Source: Dehalococcoidia bacterium (lineage in GTDB: Bacteria; Chloroflexota; Dehalococcoidia; GIF9; AB-539-J10). From it: a DNA stretch of 17,662 nt. Positions 1-7,600 of this stretch are shown here, in pieces. The DNA lies in the NCBI GenBank assembly GCA_030603265.1, contig JAUVYD010000008.1:1-17662 (forward strand). The letters are read 5' to 3'. The position numbers were made by a program, and so were the translations under genes. The notes beneath the pieces are model-generated. The model was not told the origin of the DNA and did no database searches. It saw nothing but the letters and a program-made list of their open reading frames with translations. Each line of letters opens with the position of its first letter. Within the stretch, counting starts at the first letter, position 1.

Positions 1-592
1 GCGGTATGTAGCTGAGTTCGGGGCGGCGCTTCGGCTTGCACATGTCCCGTCTTCCCAGAGACTGTCCGTTTTCGTCGATGCCTTGTCGCATGCCCCGCAT
101 CCACATCCGAGGTTGACGCCCGATAGCCTCGCAGGTTCTCAGAGAGGGCCGACGCTGAGGGCTGCTTCTCGCCTGCGGGTCCGACACTACTCTCACATTC
201 CCCGTGGCGTGCCATGCCTGCGTTGCTGTGTGCTGTGGCCAATGAAACCGATGTATACTCGCGACGCTGTGGTTCTCCTTGGTTTTCATCAACTCCATGG
301 CAAACGAGAGAGAACGTGGCCTTGCGTACCGTGCCGGGTGTTAGAATGGAGTGCAGACGAGAAATGATTGCCAGGGATTCAGGAAGCGAGAGATCGCGGT
401 ATGGAGACCTTCGTCTCTTGGCTCACTTCTATGTACAATCAGCGGGCGCTGGGCTTTTCGTACTTCTCCCCGCGGAAGACGAAGAGGATTTCGCGCCACG
501 TGGTTTGGCTGTTGATGTGTCCTGAGATGGCAGATGGGGACGTTCGGTGCGTCGGTGGTGTGGGCAATATTGGGGTAGGGAAGTGATGTGAA
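1..592. other. Upstream stretch with no recognisable gene
   Basis: I see no convincing gene here. Several frames stay open for 70-120 codons on the plus strand, one of them from the window edge to 367, but the translations are rich in Arg, His, Pro and Cys, change frame repeatedly and show no family motif. The stretch may be an intergenic or decayed region in front of the aldo/keto reductase gene. A TAGAAT hexamer at 342-347 resembles a -10 box, but the nearest TTG-type hexamer (322-327) is only 14 bases away, so I do not call a promoter. Confidence 0.5.
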
Positions 593-1549
593 GTGCAGTA
601 TGTGACGGTGAAGGGTGTCGATACGGCCGTTTCCCGAATAGGTCTAGGAGGGGAACAGCTCGGAGGCCACGGCTGGGGGCGTGTGACCAGGGAAGGGTTG
701 GTGGGAGTGGTACGGCAGGCGTTGGACTCCGGGGTAACGCTGTTCGACACGGCGCCCATATACGGACTCGGGGAATCGGAGTTGCTCTTGGGCGAAGAGC
801 TTCGCGGTCGGCGGCATAAGGCGGTGGTTGCCACCAAATGCGGTCTCAACTGGACACCGACACCGCGCTTTCGCAAGTGGCCGGATGGCTCGCCGGAGTC
901 GGTCAGGGGGGAGGTGGAAGGCAGCCTGCAACGACTTCTGACGGACTACGTGGACGTATGCCAGGTCCATTGGCCGGACCCGGCTACGCCATTGGAGGAC
1001 ACGCTGGGCGTTCTGGCCGACCTCCGGACGGAGGGCAAGATTCGTGCAATAGGTTGCTGCAATTTCCCTGCGGAGCTGTTGCGGAAGGCCTTCTCGATTT
1101 GTGACGTGTCCGTGGTTCAGGTTCCGTACAGCCTCATTGACCGCGCCGCGGCGACGGACATCCTTCCGCTCTGCCTTGAGCACGGCGTCGCCGTGGTCGC
1201 GTATTCGCCGCTGGCGCGGGGTCTCTTGACGGGCAAGTATGGCTCTGGGAGCGAGTTCGGGCCGGCCGACAATCGGTCGCGGCACCCCTACGTCACCGGG
1301 AGCGCCTGGAGAGAGTGGCCCTCCACGGCGATGCGTCTCGCTGAGATCGCGACCTCCATGGGACGCACTGCGGCAGAGTTGGCGGTCGCCTGGGTACTTG
1401 CCACGGAGGGCGTGTCTGCGACGCTCGTGGGGGCCAAGAGTCCGGAGCAGATTGAGTCCGTCTGTGCCGGGGAAGATGGCCCGAAGCTTCCGGAGAGCTT
1501 GTTCAATGAGATTGGTGAGACCGTGCAAGGAAGTGACCATGCGCAGTAG
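593..1549 (+). CDS. Aldo/keto reductase family oxidoreductase
   Basis: A 318-residue protein of the usual aldo/keto reductase length, expected to be a soluble NAD(P)H-dependent TIM-barrel enzyme reducing or oxidising a carbonyl. The classical catalytic tetrad is visible: Asp52 and Tyr57 in FDTAPIYGLGESE, Lys82 in VVATKCGLNW and His126 in VDVCQVHWPDP. The C-terminal cofactor region is also present (VAWVLATEGVSATLVGAKSPEQ, in two overlapping pieces, about 263-284). The start is GTG at 593, with a purine-rich AGGGAAG about ten bases upstream; GTG at 602 is a possible alternative. It is the first gene of a plus-strand run that continues with a methyltransferase and a glycosyltransferase, so a sugar or sugar-nucleotide carbonyl is a plausible substrate. 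That is inference from context only, because the family is broad. Family assignment is firm; substrate is unknown. Confidence 0.93.
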   Translation: MQYVTVKGVDTAVSRIGLGGEQLGGHGWGRVTREGLVGVVRQALDSGVTLFDTAPIYGLGESELLLGEELRGRRHKAVVATKCGLNWTPTPRFRKWPDGSPESVRGEVEGSLQRLLTDYVDVCQVHWPDPATPLEDTLGVLADLRTEGKIRAIGCCNFPAELLRKAFSICDVSVVQVPYSLIDRAAATDILPLCLEHGVAVVAYSPLARGLLTGKYGSGSEFGPADNRSRHPYVTGSAWREWPSTAMRLAEIATSMGRTAAELAVAWVLATEGVSATLVGAKSPEQIESVCAGEDGPKLPESLFNEIGETVQGSDHAQ

Positions 1550-1693
1550 GCTGAAGTGCATGCTGGCCGAATCTCGCGTGCTACTGGCTGATTCGTCGAT
1601 TGAAGCCGCGGATGGCGGCATAGCGCACGCGGCCTCGTGTGCCCCACAGAGGGACTGCCCTCGATTTCGGACGCACACTCCTGAGAGGATGTT

Positions 1694-1700
1694 GGGAGGA
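1694..1700 (+). promoter_or_regulatory. Ribosome binding site deciding the TylF-like start
   Basis: GGGAGGA lies four bases before the GTG at 1705. No comparable site precedes the in-frame upstream ATG at 1639, so this site favours GTG 1705 as the start of the methyltransferase. Confidence 0.6.
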
Positions 1701-1704
1701 ACAA

Positions 1705-2532
1705 GTGAGGCTGGGTGACATAGAGCGGATGTGTGCTCGCTGGCTTCCAGAGCGGCTGTTCAACGTTGTTGATGTGCTGGGGCGGTCAACAATTGGCGTG
1801 TGGAACAGAGTGGCGGACCATTTGTACTATCCCTCGCGGGCGCTGGTGTATGCGGTGTCGGGGAACGTTGCGGCCTACCGCAAGGTGAGGAGCGTGTGGC
1901 GTGTCAGGGGGCACTCGATGGTGGGTCGTCCGGGCCTGTTGGCGACCTATGATGCAGCCCGTGGTGTCGTGCATCGTGGGGTGCAAGGCAACCTGGTTGA
2001 ATGTGGTGTCGCGAGGGGAGGTTGTGCGGGGTTGATGTGGTTGGCTGCGGGACACGACTCGTACGAGAGAGACCTGTGGCTGTTCGACACGTTTGAGGGT
2101 CTGCCGACACCGGGATTGCGTGACGCTCCCGATGTGTGCTGGTCCGCTTCAGGAGATCGGCGGCAGTCATGCCTTCACGAGGGCTACTGCTACGGTAGTT
2201 ATGAAGAGGTTGAGGCGTTCCTCTGCGGCTTGCTTCAGTTGCCGCCACCGCGCATTCAGATGGTGAAGGGCCTGTTTGCGGACACGCTCCCGGCGCACAG
2301 ACAAACGGTGGGCCATATCGCCATGCTTCGAATCGATGCCGACTGGTATGAGTCTGTGCTGTGTTGTCTGGCAAACCTCTGGCAGAACGTTGTTGTTGGC
2401 GGCGTTGTGTTCATCGACGACTATGATTTGGTTGGCTGCCGCGAGGCGGTGGATGCCTTCTTCCACGGTCAAGGGACTACTCCCGACTGGTTGCACGATG
2501 GTCGCGGCGGCGCATGGTTCGTGCGGCAGTGA
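1705..2532 (+). CDS. TylF/MycF-family O-methyltransferase (sugar-modifying)
   Basis: A 275-residue protein from the GTG at 1705, recognisable as the TylF/MycF (macrocin O-methyltransferase) family. These are SAM- and metal-dependent enzymes that O-methylate sugars. Visible landmarks are the SAM-binding strand and glycine loop NLVECGVARGG (about 96-106), LFDTFEGLP (about 126-134), the metal-binding motif RIDADWYES (about 209-217) and a second acidic motif FIDDYD (about 236-241), followed by the family's GCREAVDAF. An in-frame ATG at 1639 would add 22 residues, but those lack family character and the good ribosome site is at 1694-1700. The gene follows the aldo/keto reductase after 155 bases and precedes an aminotransferase fossil. 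Family members act on deoxysugars of antibiotics and on sugars in polysaccharide loci; the latter fits here. The exact hydroxyl methylated cannot be told. Confidence 0.9.
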   Translation: MRLGDIERMCARWLPERLFNVVDVLGRSTIGVWNRVADHLYYPSRALVYAVSGNVAAYRKVRSVWRVRGHSMVGRPGLLATYDAARGVVHRGVQGNLVECGVARGGCAGLMWLAAGHDSYERDLWLFDTFEGLPTPGLRDAPDVCWSASGDRRQSCLHEGYCYGSYEEVEAFLCGLLQLPPPRIQMVKGLFADTLPAHRQTVGHIAMLRIDADWYESVLCCLANLWQNVVVGGVVFIDDYDLVGCREAVDAFFHGQGTTPDWLHDGRGGAWFVRQ

Positions 2533-2545
2533 AAGAGGTGTGGCG

Positions 2546-2740
2546 ATGCCTGATTGGGGGTGCTCGGTGCGATTCGCCAACTACCCGGGCAGTGCGGAAT
2601 GTGCGCTGCCGGAGATGGAGGCTATCTCCCGTGAGGTTGTCTCGCTGCCGGAATATCCCGAGTTGAATGACGAGGGATCGAATGTGGTGGGTGAAGCTGT
2701 AGGGAGTTGCTTTGATGCGCAGCGTCTTGCTGATTGGTGA
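2546..2740 (+). pseudogene. C-terminal fossil of a DegT/DnrJ/EryC1 aminotransferase
   Basis: A 64-codon frame starting at ATG 2546 whose middle matches the conserved tail of sugar aminotransferases: the stretch from ALPEMEAISREVVSLPEYPEL onward (about 20-40) parallels LPVAESIGDATVSLPVYPAL and FPCAEQAQEAVLSLPIYPEM in the two intact aminotransferases of this window, and is followed by a decayed version of the final helix. The first 330 or so residues, including the PLP-binding lysine, are absent, so it cannot be an active enzyme. The piece sits between the methyltransferase stop and the glycosyltransferase start, overlapping the latter by 26 bases, and has AGAGG upstream, so it might still be translated. 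I read it as a leftover from a replaced gene. Confidence 0.75.
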
Positions 2741-4004
2741 GATATGGCCCTACCACCGGGGAGCGGGCAACTGCGTGCACGCCGTTGCGCGGCACCTGCC
2801 GGAGTTCGGGTGGGACCCCATTGTGCTGACCACCCCTCTAGGCGTAGGGCAGACTCTCCCGTACGAGACAGTGCAGGTGCCGTACCGTGACCCCGTCCGG
2901 GCTGTAGCGCGTGGACTCGGCTTTGAGACTGATCGGAGCCTGAGGAAGCAGGTGGCGGCGGGGCTTGGAGTCGGAAGCCGGAGGTCAGCCATTGACATGT
3001 TGTTCGGGGTGGGCAATGAAGTGCTGACCTATCCGGACCGTCTGCACGGGTGGCGACGGCCGGCGCTGGCGGCCGCGCAGCGAATCGTGCAAGAGCATGA
3101 TGTTGAGGCAATCGTGACCGATAACCCTCCCGTGAGCGCGCAGCTTGTCGCGAAGGAGTTGAAGCGCCTCCAGGGAATACCGTGGCTCGTGTATTTCTCT
3201 CATCTGTGGTCAAACAACAACGGTTATGCGTACGGTCAAGTGCGTCACCGGCTGGATAGGCGTCTGGAACTTCGCACTCTGGCGTGGGCCGACGCAATGG
3301 TGACCCACTCTGCTCCACTGGTGGGGAAGCTACGAGAGCTGCATCCGGGTGCACGTATTTCTTGGACGCACGAGGGCTATGACCCCGAGACGCTGAATGT
3401 CCCTGCCAGGCCGCAGACTGCCCGGTTCACAGTCACGTATACGGGTAGCTTCGCGCCGGACCTTCGGGAGCCACGCATGCTCCTCGAGGCTCTGTCCGGC
3501 TTGCTGTCGCGAGGCGCCCTTGACGCGCGCAGGGTGGAGGTCAGGTTCTATGGGCCGAAGGAGACGTGGGTAGACGCGCAGATATCCGGGCTGGGACTTG
3601 AGACTGTCGCATGCCAGTACGGGCGTGTTTCCTTCGAAGAGGCTATCGCTGCGCAGCGGGAGTCTCAGGTGCTGTACAACCCGAAGTGGGATGACCCGTC
3701 CGAGCCGGGCATATACTCGGGGAAAATCTTTGAGTACCTCGCGGCGCTCCGGCCGATTCTTGCCACTGGTGACCACCCGGATGTCGTCGACGGGTTGCTG
3801 TCTGAGACTGGCGCCGGCTCTTCAGCGCGTACTGTCGAGGAGACTCAGCGGCTCCTGCTGGAGCTGTACCGTGAGTATGAGGAAACAGGGTCTGTCCTTT
3901 TCAAGGGAGACGCGGAGATGATTCGTGGCTACAGCCACCGGGGCCTGGCGCGGCACATGGCCGTGGAGCTCGATAACCTGGTTCGCCAACGTGGGAATAG
4001 CTGA
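2715..4004 (+). CDS. GT-B fold glycosyltransferase (GT4-like)
   Basis: A 429-residue cytoplasmic glycosyltransferase of the two-Rossmann GT-B type. The N-terminal domain opens with a hydrophobic strand and a glycine loop (VLLIGEIWPYHRGAGNCVHA), the usual acceptor-side loop of GT4-like enzymes. The C-terminal domain starts near VTYTGSFAPD (about 240) and carries the donor-binding segment PGIYSGKIFEYLAALRPILA (about 334-353), where the family has its conserved Glu and Lys/Arg-rich loop. The length is slightly above the common 370-400. The start is ATG 2715, preceded by AGGGAG about nine bases upstream; TTG at 2712 is less likely. It overlaps the aminotransferase fossil and ends 23 bases before the convergent flippase gene. 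The role is probably addition of one sugar to the lipid-linked repeat unit; donor and linkage are unknown. Confidence 0.88.
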   Translation: MRSVLLIGEIWPYHRGAGNCVHAVARHLPEFGWDPIVLTTPLGVGQTLPYETVQVPYRDPVRAVARGLGFETDRSLRKQVAAGLGVGSRRSAIDMLFGVGNEVLTYPDRLHGWRRPALAAAQRIVQEHDVEAIVTDNPPVSAQLVAKELKRLQGIPWLVYFSHLWSNNNGYAYGQVRHRLDRRLELRTLAWADAMVTHSAPLVGKLRELHPGARISWTHEGYDPETLNVPARPQTARFTVTYTGSFAPDLREPRMLLEALSGLLSRGALDARRVEVRFYGPKETWVDAQISGLGLETVACQYGRVSFEEAIAAQRESQVLYNPKWDDPSEPGIYSGKIFEYLAALRPILATGDHPDVVDGLLSETGAGSSARTVEETQRLLLELYREYEETGSVLFKGDAEMIRGYSHRGLARHMAVELDNLVRQRGNS

Positions 4005-4027
4005 TGGCGCGCAGCCCTGACTGACAT

Positions 4028-5494
4028 TCAACGACGGGGTCGTACGAGGTGTCGCACCAGACTACCGACAGCGTCTATCTCCTCGCGGTCCAGTACGCGG
4101 AGAGCGGCAACGCACGACAGGTAGACTGCGCAAGACAGCGGAGTTACCAGGAGCAGAAGGCGAGCAGCTGTTGTCCCGATGGTCGTGACCATGACGTGTG
4201 CGGCCAGGAAGAGCATCAGGGCCGAGAGCGCCAGCTTGAGCATTGGCCGGACGAGCAGCTTGAGGTCCACCAGGTCTCGTACGGCCCTCAGTTCGACTGA
4301 GAGCATGAACAAGTGTGAGGCGAGGCTTGCCAGGGCCGCCCCGCTGAAGCCCATCCGCGGTATCAATAGCAGGTTCAGACCCACGTTCAGTGTCGCGCAT
4401 ATGGCCGCCAGCCTGAGGTGAACCATCTGCCGGTCGGCGGCTACCAGCGCATGCCCTGTGAGTGTGGTTACGTATACGGCCGCGATTGCACATGCCAGAA
4501 CACCCATGGCCGGGGCGGCCGTGACGTACGGAGCGCCGAACAGAAGTCGTATCCAGCCTTCGGCCGTTGGCAGTACGAATGCAGCAAGGGGAAGCGCAAA
4601 CGCGGCGGCCAGCTTCAGCGAGTGGCCGAGTGCGGTTGCCAGCGCGGGCCGGTCTGAGCGGGCGTCACGCGACATCCGCGGTAAGAGGGCAGCCGCGAGC
4701 ACTGCCGGCAGCACGAGCGTGGCGGCGAGCGGACGCAGGGCTGCGTTGTAGAGTCCCACCGCTACCGCACCGGCGAGAGCCGATAGCATGACACTGTCCG
4801 TGTAGAAAACGATGCTGTCGAAGATGCCGGAGAGTGCAAGGGGCAGACCTGCGACGAGCAACACGACGTGTGCGTGCACGTCGCGGCTGAACGTGGGCCG
4901 AACCAGATTCCTTGCGCAGACGGCACACGTGAGGACGAGTCCTGCAACCCGCCCGACAACGAGCGACCATGCGACCATGACAAGCGAGCAGCCTGTGACC
5001 ACGGACGCCAGGCCGAGGGCCACCACGATGGCCTGCTCGGCTGTCCTTGTGATGGCCTCGTATTCCATTCGCTCGAACGCCCGGAACAGGGCTCGCACGA
5101 ATGTTGACAGGGAACCCACTGCCATCCCGCTGGCAACGGCGAGAACGACGAGTGTCATGTCGACTGGCTGGCCGAGCAGGCGGCTCGCGCAGAATGCGGC
5201 GCCGACCATGGCTGCGGACAGGAACAGTTTCAGAAGTAGACCGCGTCCCAGCCGCTGTGCCGCCTCCTGTGGCGTTCGGGCTATGTCGCGGGTTGTCAGT
5301 ACTGACAGTCCCGGGTCGGCGATGACGAGCAGCAGCGATGTAAGGGCGAGCGCGCCCGCGTAGCTGCCGAACTGGGACGGTCCGAAGTGGCGCGCCAGCA
5401 CCACGAGCAGCGCGACGCCGCCCAATTTGGTTGCCGCCTCGGCCACCAGCAGGAAGGCGCTATTCCGAGCGATTTGTATGGCGCGAGAGCTCAT
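4028..5494 (-). CDS. Wzx-like polysaccharide flippase (MOP superfamily)
   Basis: A 488-residue, very hydrophobic protein with about 12-14 membrane segments. The N-terminus (ARNSAFLLVAEAATKLGG, then VLARHFGPSQFGSYAGALAL) is the signature of polysaccharide transporters of the MOP/MATE superfamily, where helix 1 is followed by an LGP-type 'arh.Gp..fG.ya' motif. Further typical parts are LLVIADPGLSVLTTRDIAR and the late segment VLACAIAAVYVTTLTGHALV. Such proteins flip undecaprenyl-diphosphate oligosaccharides to the outer face of the membrane. I chose ATG 5494 because homology begins there; the frame stays open upstream to 6103, but that part is shadow sequence without hydrophobic or family character. 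The gene is alone on the minus strand, convergent with the GT-B gene, and its upstream side is the IS-remnant region. No symbol is given because orthology to a named wzx cannot be shown. Confidence 0.9.
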   Translation of the reverse strand: MSSRAIQIARNSAFLLVAEAATKLGGVALLVVLARHFGPSQFGSYAGALALTSLLLVIADPGLSVLTTRDIARTPQEAAQRLGRGLLLKLFLSAAMVGAAFCASRLLGQPVDMTLVVLAVASGMAVGSLSTFVRALFRAFERMEYEAITRTAEQAIVVALGLASVVTGCSLVMVAWSLVVGRVAGLVLTCAVCARNLVRPTFSRDVHAHVVLLVAGLPLALSGIFDSIVFYTDSVMLSALAGAVAVGLYNAALRPLAATLVLPAVLAAALLPRMSRDARSDRPALATALGHSLKLAAAFALPLAAFVLPTAEGWIRLLFGAPYVTAAPAMGVLACAIAAVYVTTLTGHALVAADRQMVHLRLAAICATLNVGLNLLLIPRMGFSGAALASLASHLFMLSVELRAVRDLVDLKLLVRPMLKLALSALMLFLAAHVMVTTIGTTAARLLLLVTPLSCAVYLSCVAALRVLDREEIDAVGSLVRHLVRPRR

Positions 5495-5745
5495 TCCTGG
5501 TTCTGTGCTCCGGTAACCCGGGCTGCGCGGAAGCCCGCAGGCTGGGCCGTTCCGCCCGAATCGACCTGCACATGGTAGCAGTCGAAGTGGTATGGAAACT
5601 AGAGAATGGTTGGGTGAGGGTTGCCCTGTGGTCGGTGGGCCACGAAGGAGTTCTGGGTTGGGGCTCGTGGGTGGGGAGTGTCCGTTGTCAGGGGGAGATG
5701 CCATGTCCGGAGGTGGAGGCAGCGGAGAGCGCGGCGGATATCGTC
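5495..5745. other. Gene-free stretch upstream of the flippase
   Basis: The stretch lies between the flippase start and the first transposase remnant. Frames are open on both strands, but I recognise no motif and see no clear promoter or hairpin. It must contain the flippase promoter if that gene is transcribed alone. Confidence 0.4.
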
Positions 5746-5836
5746 CGACCACACCAATCTCTGGGATACCTGACCCCCGTACCAGTTTCTGCAACAGCAC
5801 CATCACAACCGACAGGAGGTGATGTGTCACCAATGA
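5746..5836 (+). pseudogene. Transposase C-terminal remnant (IS3/IS481-type DDE integrase)
   Basis: The 11 residues RPHQSLGYLTP (5746-5778) are the hallmark of the end of the DDE integrase core in IS3/IS481-type transposases. A one-base frame change then leads into YQFLQQHHHNRQEVMCHQ and a stop (5780-5836), which resembles the usual '(Y/A)-(E/Q)-F-L' ending. Only the last 30 or so residues remain; no catalytic Asp or Glu is left. The piece is frameshifted and non-functional. Exact IS identity cannot be assigned. Confidence 0.7.
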
Positions 5837-5864
5837 TGTGGACGAGTACAAGGTCTTGATAGGC

Positions 5865-5995
5865 CAGTGGCGCAGGGAATACAATTGGTTCTGGCCGCAC
5901 AGTGCGGTCGCGACTATCTCCGCTGCCGTTTCTGGGGCCATCTTGGTGGCAGCACTAACTTGACAGGAGGCGTCGTTGTTGGGGGAGGGCAACAG
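5865..5995 (+). pseudogene. Second IS3-type OrfB C-terminal remnant
   Basis: A different frame reads QWRREYNWFWPHSA (5865-5906), matching the IS3-family OrfB ending that normally reads W-R-x-x-Y-N-x-x-R-P-H-S-x-L-G-Y. The following bases (5910-5963) look like a shifted, substituted version of the 'GYRPPAPEA-I' tail, with GAILVAALT before a TGA, and a further NLTGGVVVGGG-like stretch occurs in another frame. The R of RPHS is replaced by W and the frame is broken, so this is decayed. It is distinct from the remnant immediately upstream, because each carries its own RPH(Q/S) motif. Confidence 0.6.
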
Positions 5996-6153
5996 AGGCT
6001 CGGTGTGAATACACGTCGCACGATTGTGGGCCACAACAGCTATGAAAAGGAGATGTCCAAGACGGGACGATTCTATTGCGGACTTGTTGCTGCAGGTGGA
6101 CAATGAGATGGGCGGCCAGAAGACGGTGCGGATCCTTCAATCTTGGAGAGAGC

Positions 6154-7461
6154 ATGCGACCTAGCGCGCTGGGGGGAGTAGGCCAGGGGTGTGTGTGCCT
6201 ACGCCGTGATCTTCTCCTTGCAACTGCAGTCACGGTGATTGCGGTGCTGTACGTTAGGTTCGCCGTTGCCAACTCGTTTCATGTGTGGCCAGCGGATGCA
6301 AGCGCCTACTGGGAGATGGCTCAGAAGACCATTCTGCCGTCAACGCAGTGGGAAGTGGTCTCTTGGCACTACTTGCCTAGGGTGCTGGTGCCGTCTGTAG
6401 TACACGCGGTTTTCGGCGGGTCAATCTTTGGATTCATCTGCATTGGCATCTCCGCTCTCTGGGTGAGCAACCTGCTCATAGGGCGGTTGTCTGCTCTCTA
6501 CACTTCAGACTGGCGTGCAGCCGGCTTCCTGATGGCCCTGTTCTCAACGAATTATACCGTCCTACTGCATGGGCTGGCCAACATCTGTCTTGTCGATCTC
6601 CCCACAATGCCAATTGTGTTTCTCGCGCTCTATCTATACCTTCGGTTCTGTGTTGGCACGAACTGGGCTTGGCCGAGAGGCCCTGCGGCGCTTTTTGCAC
6701 TGACGCTTGTCATCGGTACTCTCTCGCGGGAGGCAGTCATCTTCTACGCTGCTGTGTTCGTGATGTATCCTGTGTTCCTGCGCCGTGGAAGGCTCGCCCT
6801 CCGGACGTTCGCACTATGTCTACCTTCCATGGTAACGTACTGGATAGTACGGTTCTGGCTAGGCCCCTTCCCATGGGAATCACTGCAACCCGATCTGGCC
6901 CAGCTCATTGGCCCTTATCTGGAATGGAACCCCGGCCAGTACAGACAGTTGTTCTCGGCGTTCGGAGGACTGTGGGTGCTGATACCTCTTGCACTCGCTC
7001 AGGCGCTCAAAGAACAAGGCTGGCGATCTCAGTCCTTCCTACTTCCCATACTGGGCTTTGGTGCAGGAATAGGGATGAGCCTGTTGGCGGCTGAAGAGAA
7101 TCGCTATCTGTTCTTCATGGCTTTCCCTTTGCTTGTGCCCGCGTTTGCGGCATACATGTCACAGGTCAATGCGCATCTGCGAGACAGGTGCGTTTGGGGC
7201 GTACTCGGAGTGACGTATGTTCTACGCCTTCTTCTATGCTATCGGCCGTCGTTTGAAGCAACGTGTTGGCCATTCGCTCACTTGATGGCTGACCAGAGCT
7301 TCCGTCTGTTCCTTGCCATTGTCGCGACGGCCCAGATCGTGATTCTGCTCTGGTACGCGATTGCAGGCAGTGGACGCTTTCGCGCACTGTCCATCCGTCT
7401 GTTTGGCTTCTGTGCTGGAGAGGACGCACCGTACCATGAGAAGGCGACCCATCTGCGATGA
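6154..7461 (+). CDS. Polytopic membrane protein, GT-C-like glycosyltransferase candidate
   Basis: A 435-residue protein with about ten hydrophobic segments. After the first helix (about 20-38) comes an outer loop with acidic WPADASAYWEMAQ (about 45-57) and then WHYLPRVLVPSVVHAVFG. This is the arrangement of GT-C enzymes and relatives, in which a first-loop Asp precedes an R-x-L-x-P segment. TLSREAVIFYAAVFV in mid-protein matches the 'G-x-x-x-R-E' pattern seen in the same broad group. GT-C enzymes move sugars from polyprenyl carriers to acceptors outside the cytoplasm; a role as polymerase is also possible. The start is ATG 6154 with GGAGAG at 6145-6150. The gene lies between IS3-type remnants, and its TGA stop is also the first three bases of an IS-like terminus at 7459, so the C-terminus may be truncated. 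GC in the line sampled is about 48%, lower than neighbouring modules. Confidence 0.75.
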   Translation: MRPSALGGVGQGCVCLRRDLLLATAVTVIAVLYVRFAVANSFHVWPADASAYWEMAQKTILPSTQWEVVSWHYLPRVLVPSVVHAVFGGSIFGFICIGISALWVSNLLIGRLSALYTSDWRAAGFLMALFSTNYTVLLHGLANICLVDLPTMPIVFLALYLYLRFCVGTNWAWPRGPAALFALTLVIGTLSREAVIFYAAVFVMYPVFLRRGRLALRTFALCLPSMVTYWIVRFWLGPFPWESLQPDLAQLIGPYLEWNPGQYRQLFSAFGGLWVLIPLALAQALKEQGWRSQSFLLPILGFGAGIGMSLLAAEENRYLFFMAFPLLVPAFAAYMSQVNAHLRDRCVWGVLGVTYVLRLLLCYRPSFEATCWPFAHLMADQSFRLFLAIVATAQIVILLWYAIAGSGRFRALSIRLFGFCAGEDAPYHEKATHLR

Positions 7462-7600
7462 GGTGGGCCCGGAAATTCGGACAGGTGGCTAGGTTGGAGT
7501 TCTGCTCCAGAATAGGGGCAGAAAGGAGAGCAGGACATGAAACGGAACCGCAGGAAGCACAGCCCTGCATTCAAGGCCAAAGGTGTCTGGCCTGTTGCAC
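7459..7600 (+). mobile_element. IS3-type left end with the start of orfA (remnant)
   Basis: From 7459 the sequence reads like the left terminus of an IS3-family element: TGAGGTGGGCCC, then GGAAATTCGGACAGGT, then a purine-rich ribosome site (AAAGGAGAG) and ATG 7537. The frame opens with MKRNRRKHSPAFKAK, the typical start of IS3 OrfA, where a helix-turn-helix follows. A one-base shift afterwards gives VSGLL in place of the usual VALxAL, and homology stops by about 7597, where the minus-strand transporter gene ends. No right end is visible nearby, so the element is a fragment. Confidence 0.7.

Noticed and set aside
322..347. A possible promoter (TTGCGT and TAGAAT) before the aldo/keto reductase
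   Set aside because: The spacer is only 14 bases and the site is about 250 bases from the gene.
644..1678. A 344-codon open frame on the minus strand opposite the aldo/keto reductase
   Set aside because: It is rich in Arg, His and Pro, has no family motif, and mirrors a gene with a clear catalytic tetrad; it is a shadow of high-GC codon use.
1639..1704. Upstream ATG extension of the TylF-like gene
   Set aside because: The added 22 residues are not family-like, and a strong ribosome site precedes GTG 1705.
1539..1718. A 59-codon plus-strand frame bridging the reductase end and the methyltransferase start, with AAGGAAG upstream
   Set aside because: No recognisable features and overlap with genes at both ends; it could be a real small gene, but nothing in the translation supports it.
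5495..6103. N-terminal extension of about 200 residues on the flippase frame
   Set aside because: It lacks hydrophobic segments and overlaps transposase remnants; flippase homology begins at the ATG at 5494.
6042..6164. A 40-codon plus-strand frame (ATG 6042) ending just inside the GT-C-like gene
   Set aside because: It has no clear ribosome site or family resemblance and lies in IS-remnant debris.
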